From Paenibacillus guangzhouensis (GTDB taxonomy: Bacteria; Bacillota; Bacilli; Paenibacillales; Paenibacillaceae): 44,660 nucleotides of DNA. Below, piece by piece: positions 1 through 7,579 of this stretch. The position numbers were made by a program, and so were the translations under genes. The notes below the pieces were generated by a model. It saw only the letters and a program-made list of their open reading frames with translations, had not been told where the DNA came from and did no database searches. Every line of letters begins with the position of its first letter. The stretch's first letter is position 1. The stretch is taken from the NCBI RefSeq assembly GCF_009363075.1, contig NZ_CP045294.1, positions 1-44,660 of the forward strand, given 5' to 3'.

Positions 1-657
1 AATCTGCATCAGCTTGGTCGTCGGGAGCGTTCGCCGCTGCAGGCCGGTTAACGCATAATCGATGAAGGATTCCTGATTCGGAATCCGAAGCAGCTCCATG
101 ACCGGCTCCGTCATCGCCGTCGTCGGTCCCATCCGGTAGAAGGTGTCATACACAGCACGGAGCACCTTACGAGCGAGATAGAATCCTCCCGCTTCGTCGC
201 CGGAGAGTTCGCTGCCTACGCCGCCAACCTGAAGCCGCTTGCCGCTTGGCGATATGCCTCCAGTCGAGGTGCCGGAGCCATTGATGGAGCAGATGCCGTA
301 TCCTTTGTCGCTGCCTGCCTTAACCCCGAGGAAGGAATCATTGTCGACGGCATAATGCATAAGTCCGATCTCCTCAATGACTCGGCTTAGATTCTCTTTC
401 TGCGAAGGGATATCAGCGCCCGCAAGTCCAAATGCCCCGGCTGCCATATCGTTCATCGTTAATTGGTTCCGCGTCAGCAGCTGCTGGATATTCTCATTCA
501 TGATCCGGAATGAGCTGGCATAGGCGTCGGGAAATTGTTCATGACTGCAGGTGCCTGTGTTGATGTGATCCACGAAATTCCCTTGCAAGTCGAATAGGAA
601 ATAGTCGGTTTTGCTGTTGCCGCCATCGACGCCGACGACATAGTTGCTGTTCATCAT
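1..657 (-). CDS. BadF/BadG/BcrA-type amino-sugar kinase, N-terminal part (gene runs off the left edge)
   Basis: The first 219 codons are present; the C-terminus lies outside the window. The N-terminus has the phosphate-binding motif VGVDGGNSKTDYFLFD of ASKHA-fold kinases, and a second glycine-rich segment (INGSGTSTGG) followed by GSELSGDEAGG is typical of the N-acetylglucosamine kinase / BadF family. I infer ATP-dependent phosphorylation of an N-acetyl hexosamine in the cytoplasm. The ATG start overlaps the stop of the GH4 gene by 4 bases (ATGA), so the two are translationally coupled. A second ATG follows directly at 654. It is a different gene from the kinase at 11704-12615, giving two such kinases in the region. 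The exact sugar (GlcNAc, MurNAc or glucosamine) cannot be told from sequence. Confidence 0.85.
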   Translation of the reverse strand, partial: MMNSNYVVGVDGGNSKTDYFLFDLQGNFVDHINTGTCSHEQFPDAYASSFRIMNENIQQLLTRNQLTMNDMAAGAFGLAGADIPSQKENLSRVIEEIGLMHYAVDNDSFLGVKAGSDKGYGICSINGSGTSTGGISPSGKRLQVGGVGSELSGDEAGGFYLARKVLRAVYDTFYRMGPTTAMTEPVMELLRIPNQESFIDYALTGLQRRTLPTTKLMQI

Positions 658-1955
658 ACCTTCGTTTCCTTTGCGTAAAATTGCGGGAGGAAGTCCTTGT
701 GCGCAGCTTTGAGCTCTGCAAAGCACTGGGATGCGACATTGTAGTCGCCTACCAGCGGATTCATCAACAAGGCGCGCATTGCCGCATCCTCATCCCCGTG
801 TACGGCAGCGGCAACGGTCTCGCGTTCGTAGGCTTTTACCATACGCATGTAGTCAATGATATGTTGATTGTGGAAATCTCTAACTTGCAGCGGTACGGCA
901 CCGTTCTTGCCAACCACCGCGCACACTTCAACAGCGTCCGTATCCTCCATGAAATTCAGCGCCCCATTATTCAGCAGGTTTACGACATGAATCTCTTGTT
1001 TATCATTGTAAATAGCATCCACGAGACTAATCGCCACTTCCGAATAGTTCGCGCCTCCGCGGGTGGATAGCAATTCAGGTTTGGTATGCAGTTCGGCATC
1101 CATGTAGATATTCAGCAGCTCTTCTTCGATCTCCATGCATTTCTCGCCGCGCGTCATTTTGCTTTCCTTGAGAAATGTCAGCTTCTTGTCTTTGAAATAG
1201 TAGTATTCCAGATAGGAAGAAGGAATCGCTCCTACCATCCGAATGAGTTCTTTCGAGAATCCGCTCGAAGGGATATTCTTCATCGCTTCGCTATTTAGAC
1301 CAAGTTCTAGCGCGGTCTTCAGATAGTCTGTGCCGTCCTGTTCGATCGATGTGATCCAGCTGAGATGGTTAAGACCGATATAGGTAAAATTAGGGCGTTC
1401 AAGCTGCAGCGTCTCGCGAATGCTCTTAAACATGTTGAACGGCACATTGCATAGCCCTAGCATCTTGACCTTGGTATGATTGAGCATCGCTTCGGTAATA
1501 ATACCCGCCGGATTGGAGAAGTTGATCAACCATGCATCCGGGCATAGCTCCTGCATACGCTCTGCAATATGGAGCATCACGGGAATGGTGCGCATCGCTT
1601 TGAAGAAGCCGCCGATGCCGCAGGTCTCTTGGCCGATGAGGTTATATTTGAGCGGAATCGATTCATCGAGGACCCGAGCCGGGAGTTTGCCGACGCGAAT
1701 TTGAGCCAGGACGAAGCTCGCGCCCCGCAATGCGTCATCCAGGTTCTGTGTCATCACCACACGGCAGGAGAGGTTCTCTGCCTGAATCATGCGTTCGCAC
1801 AGGCTGCCTACGATTTTGAGTTTTCTATCATCCGTATCCATCAGAACAAGCTCATCGATCGGCAGGACATCTTTACGCTTAATCATGCCTTCAATGAGCT
1901 CGGGCGTGTAGGTGCTGCCAGATCCGATAATTGCGATTTTTAATTTATTATTCAT
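654..1955 (-). CDS. Glycoside hydrolase family 4, 6-phospho-beta-glucosidase-like
   Basis: A 433-residue protein of normal GH4 length. The N-terminus (IAIIGSGSTYTPELIEGM) is the NAD-binding Rossmann motif; GQETCGIGGFFKAMRTIP and LINFSNPAG are hallmark GH4 segments; the Cys in LGLCNVP and the His in GLNHLSW match the metal ligands of the family. GH4 enzymes cleave 6-phosphorylated glycosides by an NAD- and Mn-dependent oxidation-elimination route in the cytoplasm. The family includes E. coli ChbF, which acts on chitobiose-6-phosphate, so a phosphorylated amino-sugar disaccharide is a reasonable substrate here; that is inference. The start at 1955 has GGTGGAG just upstream and was chosen over an in-frame ATG at 1979. 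The gene diverges from the RpiR gene and is coupled to the kinase behind it. Confidence 0.9.
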   Translation of the reverse strand: MNNKLKIAIIGSGSTYTPELIEGMIKRKDVLPIDELVLMDTDDRKLKIVGSLCERMIQAENLSCRVVMTQNLDDALRGASFVLAQIRVGKLPARVLDESIPLKYNLIGQETCGIGGFFKAMRTIPVMLHIAERMQELCPDAWLINFSNPAGIITEAMLNHTKVKMLGLCNVPFNMFKSIRETLQLERPNFTYIGLNHLSWITSIEQDGTDYLKTALELGLNSEAMKNIPSSGFSKELIRMVGAIPSSYLEYYYFKDKKLTFLKESKMTRGEKCMEIEEELLNIYMDAELHTKPELLSTRGGANYSEVAISLVDAIYNDKQEIHVVNLLNNGALNFMEDTDAVEVCAVVGKNGAVPLQVRDFHNQHIIDYMRMVKAYERETVAAAVHGDEDAAMRALLMNPLVGDYNVASQCFAELKAAHKDFLPQFYAKETKV

Positions 1956-2016
1956 CCGCTTCTCCACCCTTCGATCCATTGATATAAGGAAAATAATTCC
2001 ACAGGATTACGCTGTT

Positions 2017-2046
2017 ATTATAGCATTGCAATTTCAAATGCCGCAA
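2017..2046 (-). promoter_or_regulatory. Predicted promoter of the GH4-kinase operon
   Basis: On the minus strand a TATAAT -10 (2017-2022) lies 18 bp from a TTGCGG -35 (2041-2046), about 60 bp before the GH4 start. The 1956-2264 gap otherwise holds the divergent RpiR promoter and two operator-like palindromes. The -10 is perfect, the -35 only fair. Confidence 0.5.
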
Positions 2047-2086
2047 TATAAAATAGAATTAATATTTCACTGTGATATTAAAATTT

Positions 2087-2101
2087 TGAAATAAAATTTT
2101 A
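2087..2101. promoter_or_regulatory. Degenerate RpiR-type operator in the divergent intergenic region
   Basis: TGAAATAAAATTTTA differs at two positions from the palindrome at 2173-2187. It lies about 40 bp upstream of the GH4 -35. Its reverse complement matches 14 of 15 bases with the site in front of murQ (3213-3227), which argues that it is a real variant and not just AT-rich sequence. Confidence 0.45.
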
Positions 2102-2144
2102 CGTTATTCATCCGTGAGGCCTCGGTTCGACGGCTCTCCGTGTC

Positions 2145-2173
2145 TTGTTTTTTTGCAATATTCCCCTTATGAT
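2145..2173 (+). promoter_or_regulatory. Predicted promoter of the RpiR regulator gene
   Basis: TTGTTT (2145-2150), a 17-bp spacer, then TATGAT (2168-2173). The operator palindrome begins on the last base of the -10, which is a standard position for autorepression. Confidence 0.6.
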
Positions 2174-2187
2174 GAAATTAAATTTCA
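2173..2187. promoter_or_regulatory. RpiR-family operator palindrome (TGAAATTAAATTTCA)
   Basis: A perfect 15-bp palindrome with a single central base, extending to 17 bp (ATGAAATTAAATTTCAT, 2172-2188). It covers the expected transcription start of the regulator gene. The same 15 bases recur at 13076-13090 in the promoter of the SpoIID-GHL10 gene. The layout resembles the HexR (also RpiR family) consensus TGTAATTAAATTACA with one symmetric substitution; the HexR consensus is from memory. Which of the two RpiR proteins in the window binds it is inferred from proximity. Confidence 0.7.
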
Positions 2188-2264
2188 TAGAAGATAGGGG
2201 ATGCTTTTCGTTTTATTTTCAGGCTTATGCAACGCAAATCATAATAGATGAGTAGGGAAAAGCG

Positions 2265-3128
2265 ATGTCAATTAACGATAATATTCTAATCAAGATTCGG
2301 GAAATGAAAGAAAGCTTAACCCCGGTAGAGAAGCTGGTTGCCGAGTATATATTGGAGAATTTAGAGGATATCCCTCATCTCTCCATCAAGAATCTCGCGC
2401 AGTTAACCAAGACGAGCGATGCGTCGGTTCTGCGTTTCTGCAAGACGATGGGGTATACGGGGTACCGCAGTTTTATCGTAAGCATCTCGGCTTCGCTCGG
2501 TTCAATGGACGAAGACGAGAAGGATCAATATACAGATATTCAGCCAGGGGACGACCTGTCCATTATTATCTCGAATATTTCGCGCAACAATATCAAATCG
2601 ATTGAGGACACGCATAGCGTCATTGACAAGAATGAAATTGCGCGTGCCGTCCAAGTGCTGCGTCAGAGCAAACGGATTGCTTTCTTCGGGATCGGGGCCT
2701 CAAGCCTCATTGGCATTGATGCGGAGCAGAAATTCTCCCGAATCAACAAAATGTGCCATACGTATGCAGACGGTCACAGCCAGCTGGCGGCAGCTGTACT
2801 GCTTGAGAAGAACGATGTGGCGATTTTCATCTCAAATTCCGGCAGTACAGTTGAGATTCTGGATTCGCTCGAGATTGCCAAGAAGAATGGCGCGGTTACG
2901 ATCGCGATCACCAAATACCATAAGAGTGAGCTGGCAGACGAAGCCGATATCGTACTCAGTATCTCGACACCGGAAGTGACGATTCGCAGCGGGGCGATGG
3001 GGTCGCGTATTGCGATGCTCACCATTATCGATATCCTTTTTGCTGGCGTAGCGAGCGCCGAATATAAGAACGTGAAGAAATATTTAACGAAGACGCATAA
3101 TATTTTATCTAGCAAACATCGGAAATAG
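2265..3128 (+). CDS. murR: RpiR-family transcriptional regulator (MurR-like)
   Basis: 287 residues, normal for the family. An N-terminal RpiR helix-turn-helix (about residues 1-75, with LSIKNLAQLTKTSDASVLRFC) is followed by a SIS sugar-isomerase domain (about 120-260, with AFFGIGASSLIG and ISNSGSTVEILD), which binds phospho-sugars. In MurR-type systems the effector is MurNAc-6-P, the substrate of MurQ, whose gene follows. ATG start with GTAGGGA upstream. A palindrome on its own promoter suggests autoregulation, and a hairpin terminator follows, so it is probably transcribed apart from murQ. A close call would be a general RpiR; the MurR label rests on the murQ neighbour. It is distinct from the RpiR gene at 21066-21923. 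Confidence 0.85.
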   Translation: MSINDNILIKIREMKESLTPVEKLVAEYILENLEDIPHLSIKNLAQLTKTSDASVLRFCKTMGYTGYRSFIVSISASLGSMDEDEKDQYTDIQPGDDLSIIISNISRNNIKSIEDTHSVIDKNEIARAVQVLRQSKRIAFFGIGASSLIGIDAEQKFSRINKMCHTYADGHSQLAAAVLLEKNDVAIFISNSGSTVEILDSLEIAKKNGAVTIAITKYHKSELADEADIVLSISTPEVTIRSGAMGSRIAMLTIIDILFAGVASAEYKNVKKYLTKTHNILSSKHRK

Positions 3129-3137
3129 ACATTATAG

Positions 3138-3172
3138 ACATCGGTCTCTTGTCATAGAACCGGTGTTTTTTT
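3138..3172 (+). terminator. Rho-independent terminator after the RpiR gene
   Basis: ACATCGGT pairs (one G-T wobble) with ACCGGTGT across a short loop and is followed by a run of seven or eight T. It separates the regulator from the murQ operon, which has its own promoter. Confidence 0.65.
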
Positions 3173-3212
3173 GTCGAATTAAGAAAATAAAAAACAATAA
3201 TTTATTTTATAA

Positions 3213-3227
3213 TAAAATTTTATTTCG
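3213..3227. promoter_or_regulatory. Operator-like site upstream of the murQ promoter
   Basis: TAAAATTTTATTTCG ends 7 bp before the -35 of the murQ promoter. It is 14/15 identical to the reverse complement of 2087-2101 and carries one good TTTC half-site. It is a weak match to the perfect palindrome, so binding is uncertain. Confidence 0.4.
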
Positions 3228-3234
3228 AAAACTG

Positions 3235-3263
3235 TTGACCGAATTGAAAATACTGGATAATAT
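3235..3263 (+). promoter_or_regulatory. Predicted promoter of the murQ operon
   Basis: TTGACC (3235-3240), exactly 17 bp, then TAATAT (3258-3263). This is a near-consensus SigA promoter about 40 bp before the murQ start, and probably drives the run of genes to the terminator at 12631-12666. Confidence 0.7.
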
Positions 3264-3303
3264 GAATTTAAGATAAATACATCACCAGGATAGGAGGATG
3301 GCA

Positions 3304-4218
3304 ATGGATGAATATCTGGCGAGATTGACTACGGAAGCGATCAATGAGACGACACGGTCCATCGATGAATGTTCAACCGAGGAAATGGTTCGTCTCATGA
3401 ATGAGCAGGATGCCACGGTCCCGGGTGCAGTCGCAGCAGAGATACCGCAGATTGCGAGAGCGGTTGACATACTGCATCATGCGCTTAAGAACGGCGGCAG
3501 AATGTTCTACGTAGGGGCTGGATCTTCTGGCAGACTAGGTGTACTCGATGCATCAGAATGTCCTCCTACATTCGGCATTAACCCGATAATTGTACAGGGA
3601 CATATTGCCGGAGGCGATGGAGCGCTGAGAACCGCTGTTGAAGGTTGTGAAGACAATGCAGAGGAGGGTATTGCACTTATTGAACGGTGCGGGGTGACAG
3701 ACAAGGATGTTGTTATCGGCATTACGGCCAGTGGAAGCGCACAATTTGTGATCGCCGGATTAACGAAGGCAAGGGAGATTGGAGCCGCAACGATTGGTGT
3801 CGTCAATAACAAGCATTCCAAATTAGAGCCTGTCTGCGATGTATGCATTGCGCCTGTCGTCGGGCCGGAGGTCATCATGGGATCCACTCGATTGAAAGCA
3901 GGGACAGCACAGAAACTTGTACTCAACATGCTCACCACATGCACGATGGTGAAGCTCGGGAAGACGTATGATAATCTGATGGTAGACTTGAAGGCAAGCA
4001 ACAAAAAATTGCGAGATCGTTCCGTTCGAATCATTCGATCTGCGACGGGCGTCGATGCCGGTATTGCTGCTGCTTATTTAGAAAGCGCTTCCATGAGCTG
4101 TAAGCTGGCTATTATGATGATCAAAACCGGTCTGGATGCGAACGAAGCAGAGAAAAGGTTGGAACAGTTCGACGGCAGCTTAAAAAAAGCGATAGGCAGT
4201 TTTAACAAGGTAGTGTAA
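3304..4218 (+). CDS. murQ: N-acetylmuramic acid 6-phosphate etherase
   Basis: 304 residues, full length for MurQ. MurQ removes D-lactate from MurNAc-6-P, giving GlcNAc-6-P in the cytoplasm. Diagnostic motifs are LTTEAINETTRSID near the N-terminus, the SIS-domain segment GAGSSGRLGVLDASECPPT (about residues 65-85) with its glutamate, and the EDNAEEG region around the second conserved glutamate. AGGAGG at 3292-3297 touches an in-frame ATG at 3298 but stands 6 bases from the ATG at 3304, so 3304 is the better start. First gene of the operon; its product feeds NagA and NagB, encoded in this window on the minus strand. Confidence 0.95.
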   Translation: MDEYLARLTTEAINETTRSIDECSTEEMVRLMNEQDATVPGAVAAEIPQIARAVDILHHALKNGGRMFYVGAGSSGRLGVLDASECPPTFGINPIIVQGHIAGGDGALRTAVEGCEDNAEEGIALIERCGVTDKDVVIGITASGSAQFVIAGLTKAREIGAATIGVVNNKHSKLEPVCDVCIAPVVGPEVIMGSTRLKAGTAQKLVLNMLTTCTMVKLGKTYDNLMVDLKASNKKLRDRSVRIIRSATGVDAGIAAAYLESASMSCKLAIMMIKTGLDANEAEKRLEQFDGSLKKAIGSFNKVV

Positions 4219-4240
4219 AAGATTAAGGAGGCATGTATTT

Positions 4241-5704
4241 ATGAAAAGAAAAATGCGTGTGTTAGCATCGATTTGCGCTTTAACTTTAGCATTAACCGCC
4301 TTGACAGCATGTGGAAGCTCTTCGACGACCAAAGAAAATACGCCATCTGACACGAACAATACGAACAACAATAATAACACGAATGTGAGCACCGAAGCAG
4401 CGAAAGATACCATTACGGCACTGTTGCCGCCGGTATCACCAGCCTATCAAGAAAATTTCCCGCAAATGGAAAAAGATTTTAATGCCTTATATCCGAATCT
4501 GACGCTCAAAATTGAACCGGCCAGCTGGGAGGATATGACGCAGAAACTGGATACACAGGTGAATGCGGGTAGTCCGCCAGATATTGCTTTCCTCGGTTCG
4601 TCAGGCATTTCGAAATACGTGGAGCAGGGCATGGCGCTCGATATTACGGATGCGGCAACCCAAGAGATGATCGCGGATTTCGACCAAGCGCCGCTTGAAT
4701 ATATGAAGAACGGCAGCGGACTATACGGCTTCCCGGCTTATATGGAAGTACACGCCTTAGGCGGGAACAAAGAGTTCCTCGAGAAAGCGGGTATCGACTA
4801 TAAGAAAATTCAACAAGAAGGCTGGACTTTCGATCAATTCCGTGAAGACATTAAGAAAGGCGTTGTATCGGAAGGCGGCAAGACTTCCCGATATGGCTTC
4901 GTCTTCGCAACGGCGGGCGTAACATCGAAAGATTACCTGTCTATTCTCGTGAAGAACGCGGGCATGCCGGCAGCATTCGATAAAGATCTGAAGTTCGCTT
5001 ATACGAGCAAGAACTATTTGGAAGTCTTAAAAGACATTCGCGTGATGATCGATGACGGTTCGATGCCGAAGGAGCTTAGCTCCGTCGATGCGGGTAAACG
5101 CTGGAACATGTTCCTGACAGGTCAGACGATGATTACAGGTAAAGGTCTTGCGGTGTTCGAGAACTCCGCGAACAAGAATAACGAGAAGATTAAAGCGAAT
5201 GATGGCAGCGCTGTCAAAGGCAGTATTCCAGTCGAATACATCGTGCTTCCGGTTCCTACCTTCGCAGGCCAGAAGGCACAAGCTAGTGCTGTCGTTGACG
5301 GTTATGTAGCATTCCGCGGCAAAAAAGAGCCAACGGCTGAACACAAAGCCAATGTCGTCAAAGCAGCTTACTTCTTGGCGAGCGGCAAGGTAGCGGCAAC
5401 AACGAATAATGATCTGTTCGCTGCCCATATCACGAAGAGCGGCAAAAAAGAAGCAGAGAGCATGACGGTCAATCGTAACCCAGATAACGTTGCAGCCGTT
5501 GAAGCAATGCTCAAGACAGCATCACCGGCACGTCCTGACATCCCAACGGACCTAGGCGCGAAAGCGATTAAGCTGGAAGACGAAGTCATCGTTCCGAAAC
5601 TGCAAGCATTGATTGCCGGCGAGATTACGCCTGAAGCGATGTACGAAGCTGTGAAGACAGCAGCGATTCAGACCTTCGGCGAAGACGGTGTAGTTAAAGA
5701 TTAA
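4241..5704 (+). CDS. Sugar ABC transporter substrate-binding lipoprotein
   Basis: 487 residues. A lipoprotein signal peptide (basic MKRKMR, hydrophobic core, lipobox LTAC with Cys24) is followed by an Asn/Thr-rich linker and a family 1 (MalE/UgpB-like) extracellular solute-binding domain. AAGGAGG at 4225-4231 sets the ATG start. Lying between murQ and two permease genes, it is probably the receptor for MurNAc, anhydro-MurNAc or a muro-disaccharide; the ligand is inferred from context only. The place held by the MurP phosphotransferase permease in Bacillus subtilis is taken here by this ABC system. Confidence 0.9.
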   Translation: MKRKMRVLASICALTLALTALTACGSSSTTKENTPSDTNNTNNNNNTNVSTEAAKDTITALLPPVSPAYQENFPQMEKDFNALYPNLTLKIEPASWEDMTQKLDTQVNAGSPPDIAFLGSSGISKYVEQGMALDITDAATQEMIADFDQAPLEYMKNGSGLYGFPAYMEVHALGGNKEFLEKAGIDYKKIQQEGWTFDQFREDIKKGVVSEGGKTSRYGFVFATAGVTSKDYLSILVKNAGMPAAFDKDLKFAYTSKNYLEVLKDIRVMIDDGSMPKELSSVDAGKRWNMFLTGQTMITGKGLAVFENSANKNNEKIKANDGSAVKGSIPVEYIVLPVPTFAGQKAQASAVVDGYVAFRGKKEPTAEHKANVVKAAYFLASGKVAATTNNDLFAAHITKSGKKEAESMTVNRNPDNVAAVEAMLKTASPARPDIPTDLGAKAIKLEDEVIVPKLQALIAGEITPEAMYEAVKTAAIQTFGEDGVVKD

Positions 5705-5714
5705 GCCATACGTT

Positions 5715-5755
5715 GTCTCGGGTAGCCGTGTGATGCACACGCGGTTATCCGAGAC
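5715..5755 (+). promoter_or_regulatory. Strong intercistronic hairpin between binding protein and permease genes
   Basis: GTCTCGGGTAGCCG pairs with CGGTTATCCGAGAC, and GTGT with ACAC towards the loop, making a stem of about 18 pairs with few mismatches. Only TTTTA follows, so it is a weak terminator or an RNA-stabilising element. Such hairpins are common after binding-protein genes, where they keep that mRNA segment more abundant than the permease part. Confidence 0.6.
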
Positions 5756-5793
5756 TTTTATGAAACTAACTGAGATTGGAGAGGGGGAGCATC

Positions 5794-6696
5794 ATGACCC
5801 AAATAGCAAAGCCGATAAAGAGAAGAAGAATCAAAGGAGATGGCGGCGCGGGGTATGCTTTTATCGCAGTTGCGTTAGTGATCTTCGCATTGTTTACAGC
5901 ATATCCGGTCTTAAGTGCGTTCATCATCAGCTTCCAGAAATATATGCCGCTAGGCTCGAAGTTTATCGGATTCGATAATTACATCAACTCCTTCAAAGAC
6001 CCTCTGTTCTGGAAAGCCATTCGCAATACGATCGTCTATACCGTGCTGACTGTGCCCGTTGCGCTATTCATTTCATTGGCCGTGGCTCTGCTCATCTTGC
6101 CACTTAAGAAGAAGCTGCAGACAACGTTCAAAGCGATCTATTATTTGCCGGCTGTTGCATCCGGTGTGGCTCTATCCGTTGTGTGGCTCTGGATCTTTGA
6201 TCCGATGCCGTCGGGGATCTTCAACCAACTGCTCGGATTTTTCGGCATCGACAACGTGAACTGGCTCGGCGCGACGTCGACCTCGATGTTCTCGCTCGTG
6301 CTCATGTCCTGGCTGTCGAGTCACGGCACGAGCATCATTATCTATCTGGCCGCGCTGCTCGGCATCGATGATAGCTACTATGAAGCAGCAGAATTAGATG
6401 GGGCTTCATTCCTGAAGAAGCTGTGGTATATCGTGATCCCATGTCTCAAACCGACGACGTTATTCCTGCTCGTCACTGGCGTCATCGGTTCGTTCCAAGT
6501 GTTCCAGAACGCGTACCTCATGACGGGGGGCGGTCCGGACAATGCGACGACGATGGTCGGATTATTGATTTTCAACAATGCTTTCAAATATTTCGAATTC
6601 GGCAAAGCTGCCGCACAATCGCTCATTCTGGCGTTCATAATCGGCGGTATTTCGCTCATTCAATTCAAGTTCCTGGGCAAAGACGTGGAATATTAA
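5794..6696 (+). CDS. Sugar ABC transporter permease, MalF/UgpA type
   Basis: 300 residues with six predicted membrane segments. The EAA loop EAAELDGASFLKKLWYIVIPCLKP that contacts the ATPase lies near residue 200. Start at 5794 is preceded by GAGAGGGGGA; a TTG 18 bases upstream in frame is less likely. It pairs with the next permease to form the channel for the lipoprotein receptor. No ATP-hydrolysing subunit is encoded in the cluster; in Firmicutes a shared MsmX-type ATPase elsewhere in the genome usually serves such importers. Confidence 0.92.
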   Translation: MTQIAKPIKRRRIKGDGGAGYAFIAVALVIFALFTAYPVLSAFIISFQKYMPLGSKFIGFDNYINSFKDPLFWKAIRNTIVYTVLTVPVALFISLAVALLILPLKKKLQTTFKAIYYLPAVASGVALSVVWLWIFDPMPSGIFNQLLGFFGIDNVNWLGATSTSMFSLVLMSWLSSHGTSIIIYLAALLGIDDSYYEAAELDGASFLKKLWYIVIPCLKPTTLFLLVTGVIGSFQVFQNAYLMTGGGPDNATTMVGLLIFNNAFKYFEFGKAAAQSLILAFIIGGISLIQFKFLGKDVEY

Positions 6697-6717
6697 AGAG
6701 AGGGGAGAAATCCATCT

Positions 6718-7578
6718 ATGGCACTCTATAGCGAACACACAGGGAAGAAGCCGCTCAAATATGCCAGAAATACAGTTATTATCATTGTACTGCTGCTATT
6801 TGCGATCGCGACGATTTTCCCGATTTATTTTATGATCATTTCTTCCTTTGGCGATCCCGTCGAAGCCGGGGCGATGAATTACACGTTGTTCCCTACGAAA
6901 ATATCATTGGAGTCTTATAAATTCTTTTTTGACTATAGCGAATATTCGTTGCGTTGGCTGTTGAACTCCTTGATCGTGGCTAGTATCGTTACTGTGTCGA
7001 ACGTCGTGTTCGCCAGCATGGCGGGTTATGCGTTCTCCAAGCTGCGGTTCAAAGGCAGATCCGTGCTTTTTGCGATCTTGCTGGTTGCGATGATGATTCC
7101 GTACCAGGTCACGCAAGTGCCATTATACATTTTGATCGTGAATATATTTGAAATCCAGAATACCTATCCCGCTCTCATCTTGCCGGGTATCGTCACGGTC
7201 TACAACATTTTCTTGTCGAAGCAGTTCATGAGCAGCATTCCCGGCGAAATTCTCGAATGTGCAAAGATCGAGGGATGCAATCAGTTCCAGATCTATCTAA
7301 GTATTATTCTTCCATTATCAAAGACGGTGCTCGCCGTGATGGCAATTCTGACGTTCATGGATAGCTGGAATACGTTCTTCTGGCCGTTGCTTGTGACGAA
7401 CACGATGGATATGCAGACGATACAGGTTGGACTTAAGAACTTCCGATTCGCGAATACGACGTATTTCGCTCCGATGATGGCCGGTGCGACGATCTCGGCG
7501 CTGCCGATGTTCATCCTCTTCTTCAGCTTGCAGAAATATTTCTTAAGAGGCGTCACGGTAGGCGCGGTGAAGGGTTGA
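6718..7578 (+). CDS. Sugar ABC transporter permease, MalG/UgpE type
   Basis: 286 residues, six predicted membrane segments, and the EAA-type loop ECAKIEGCNQFQIYLSIILP around residue 190. The N-terminal IFPIYFMIISSFGDP and C-terminal YFLRGVTVGAVKG are typical of carbohydrate importers of the CUT1 group. AGAGGGGAGA lies just before the ATG. It is followed after one base by anmK, so import and the first cytoplasmic step are co-transcribed. Confidence 0.92.
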   Translation: MALYSEHTGKKPLKYARNTVIIIVLLLFAIATIFPIYFMIISSFGDPVEAGAMNYTLFPTKISLESYKFFFDYSEYSLRWLLNSLIVASIVTVSNVVFASMAGYAFSKLRFKGRSVLFAILLVAMMIPYQVTQVPLYILIVNIFEIQNTYPALILPGIVTVYNIFLSKQFMSSIPGEILECAKIEGCNQFQIYLSIILPLSKTVLAVMAILTFMDSWNTFFWPLLVTNTMDMQTIQVGLKNFRFANTTYFAPMMAGATISALPMFILFFSLQKYFLRGVTVGAVKG

Positions 7579-7579
7579 T

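Noticed and set aside
681-1943. Several plus-strand frames opposite the GH4 gene
   Set aside because: GH4 motifs on the minus strand explain the region, and the plus frames lack ribosome sites.
1956-2264. Catabolite-repression (cre) site near the mur promoters
   Set aside because: I looked for WTGNAANCGNWNNCW-type sequences and saw no convincing match.
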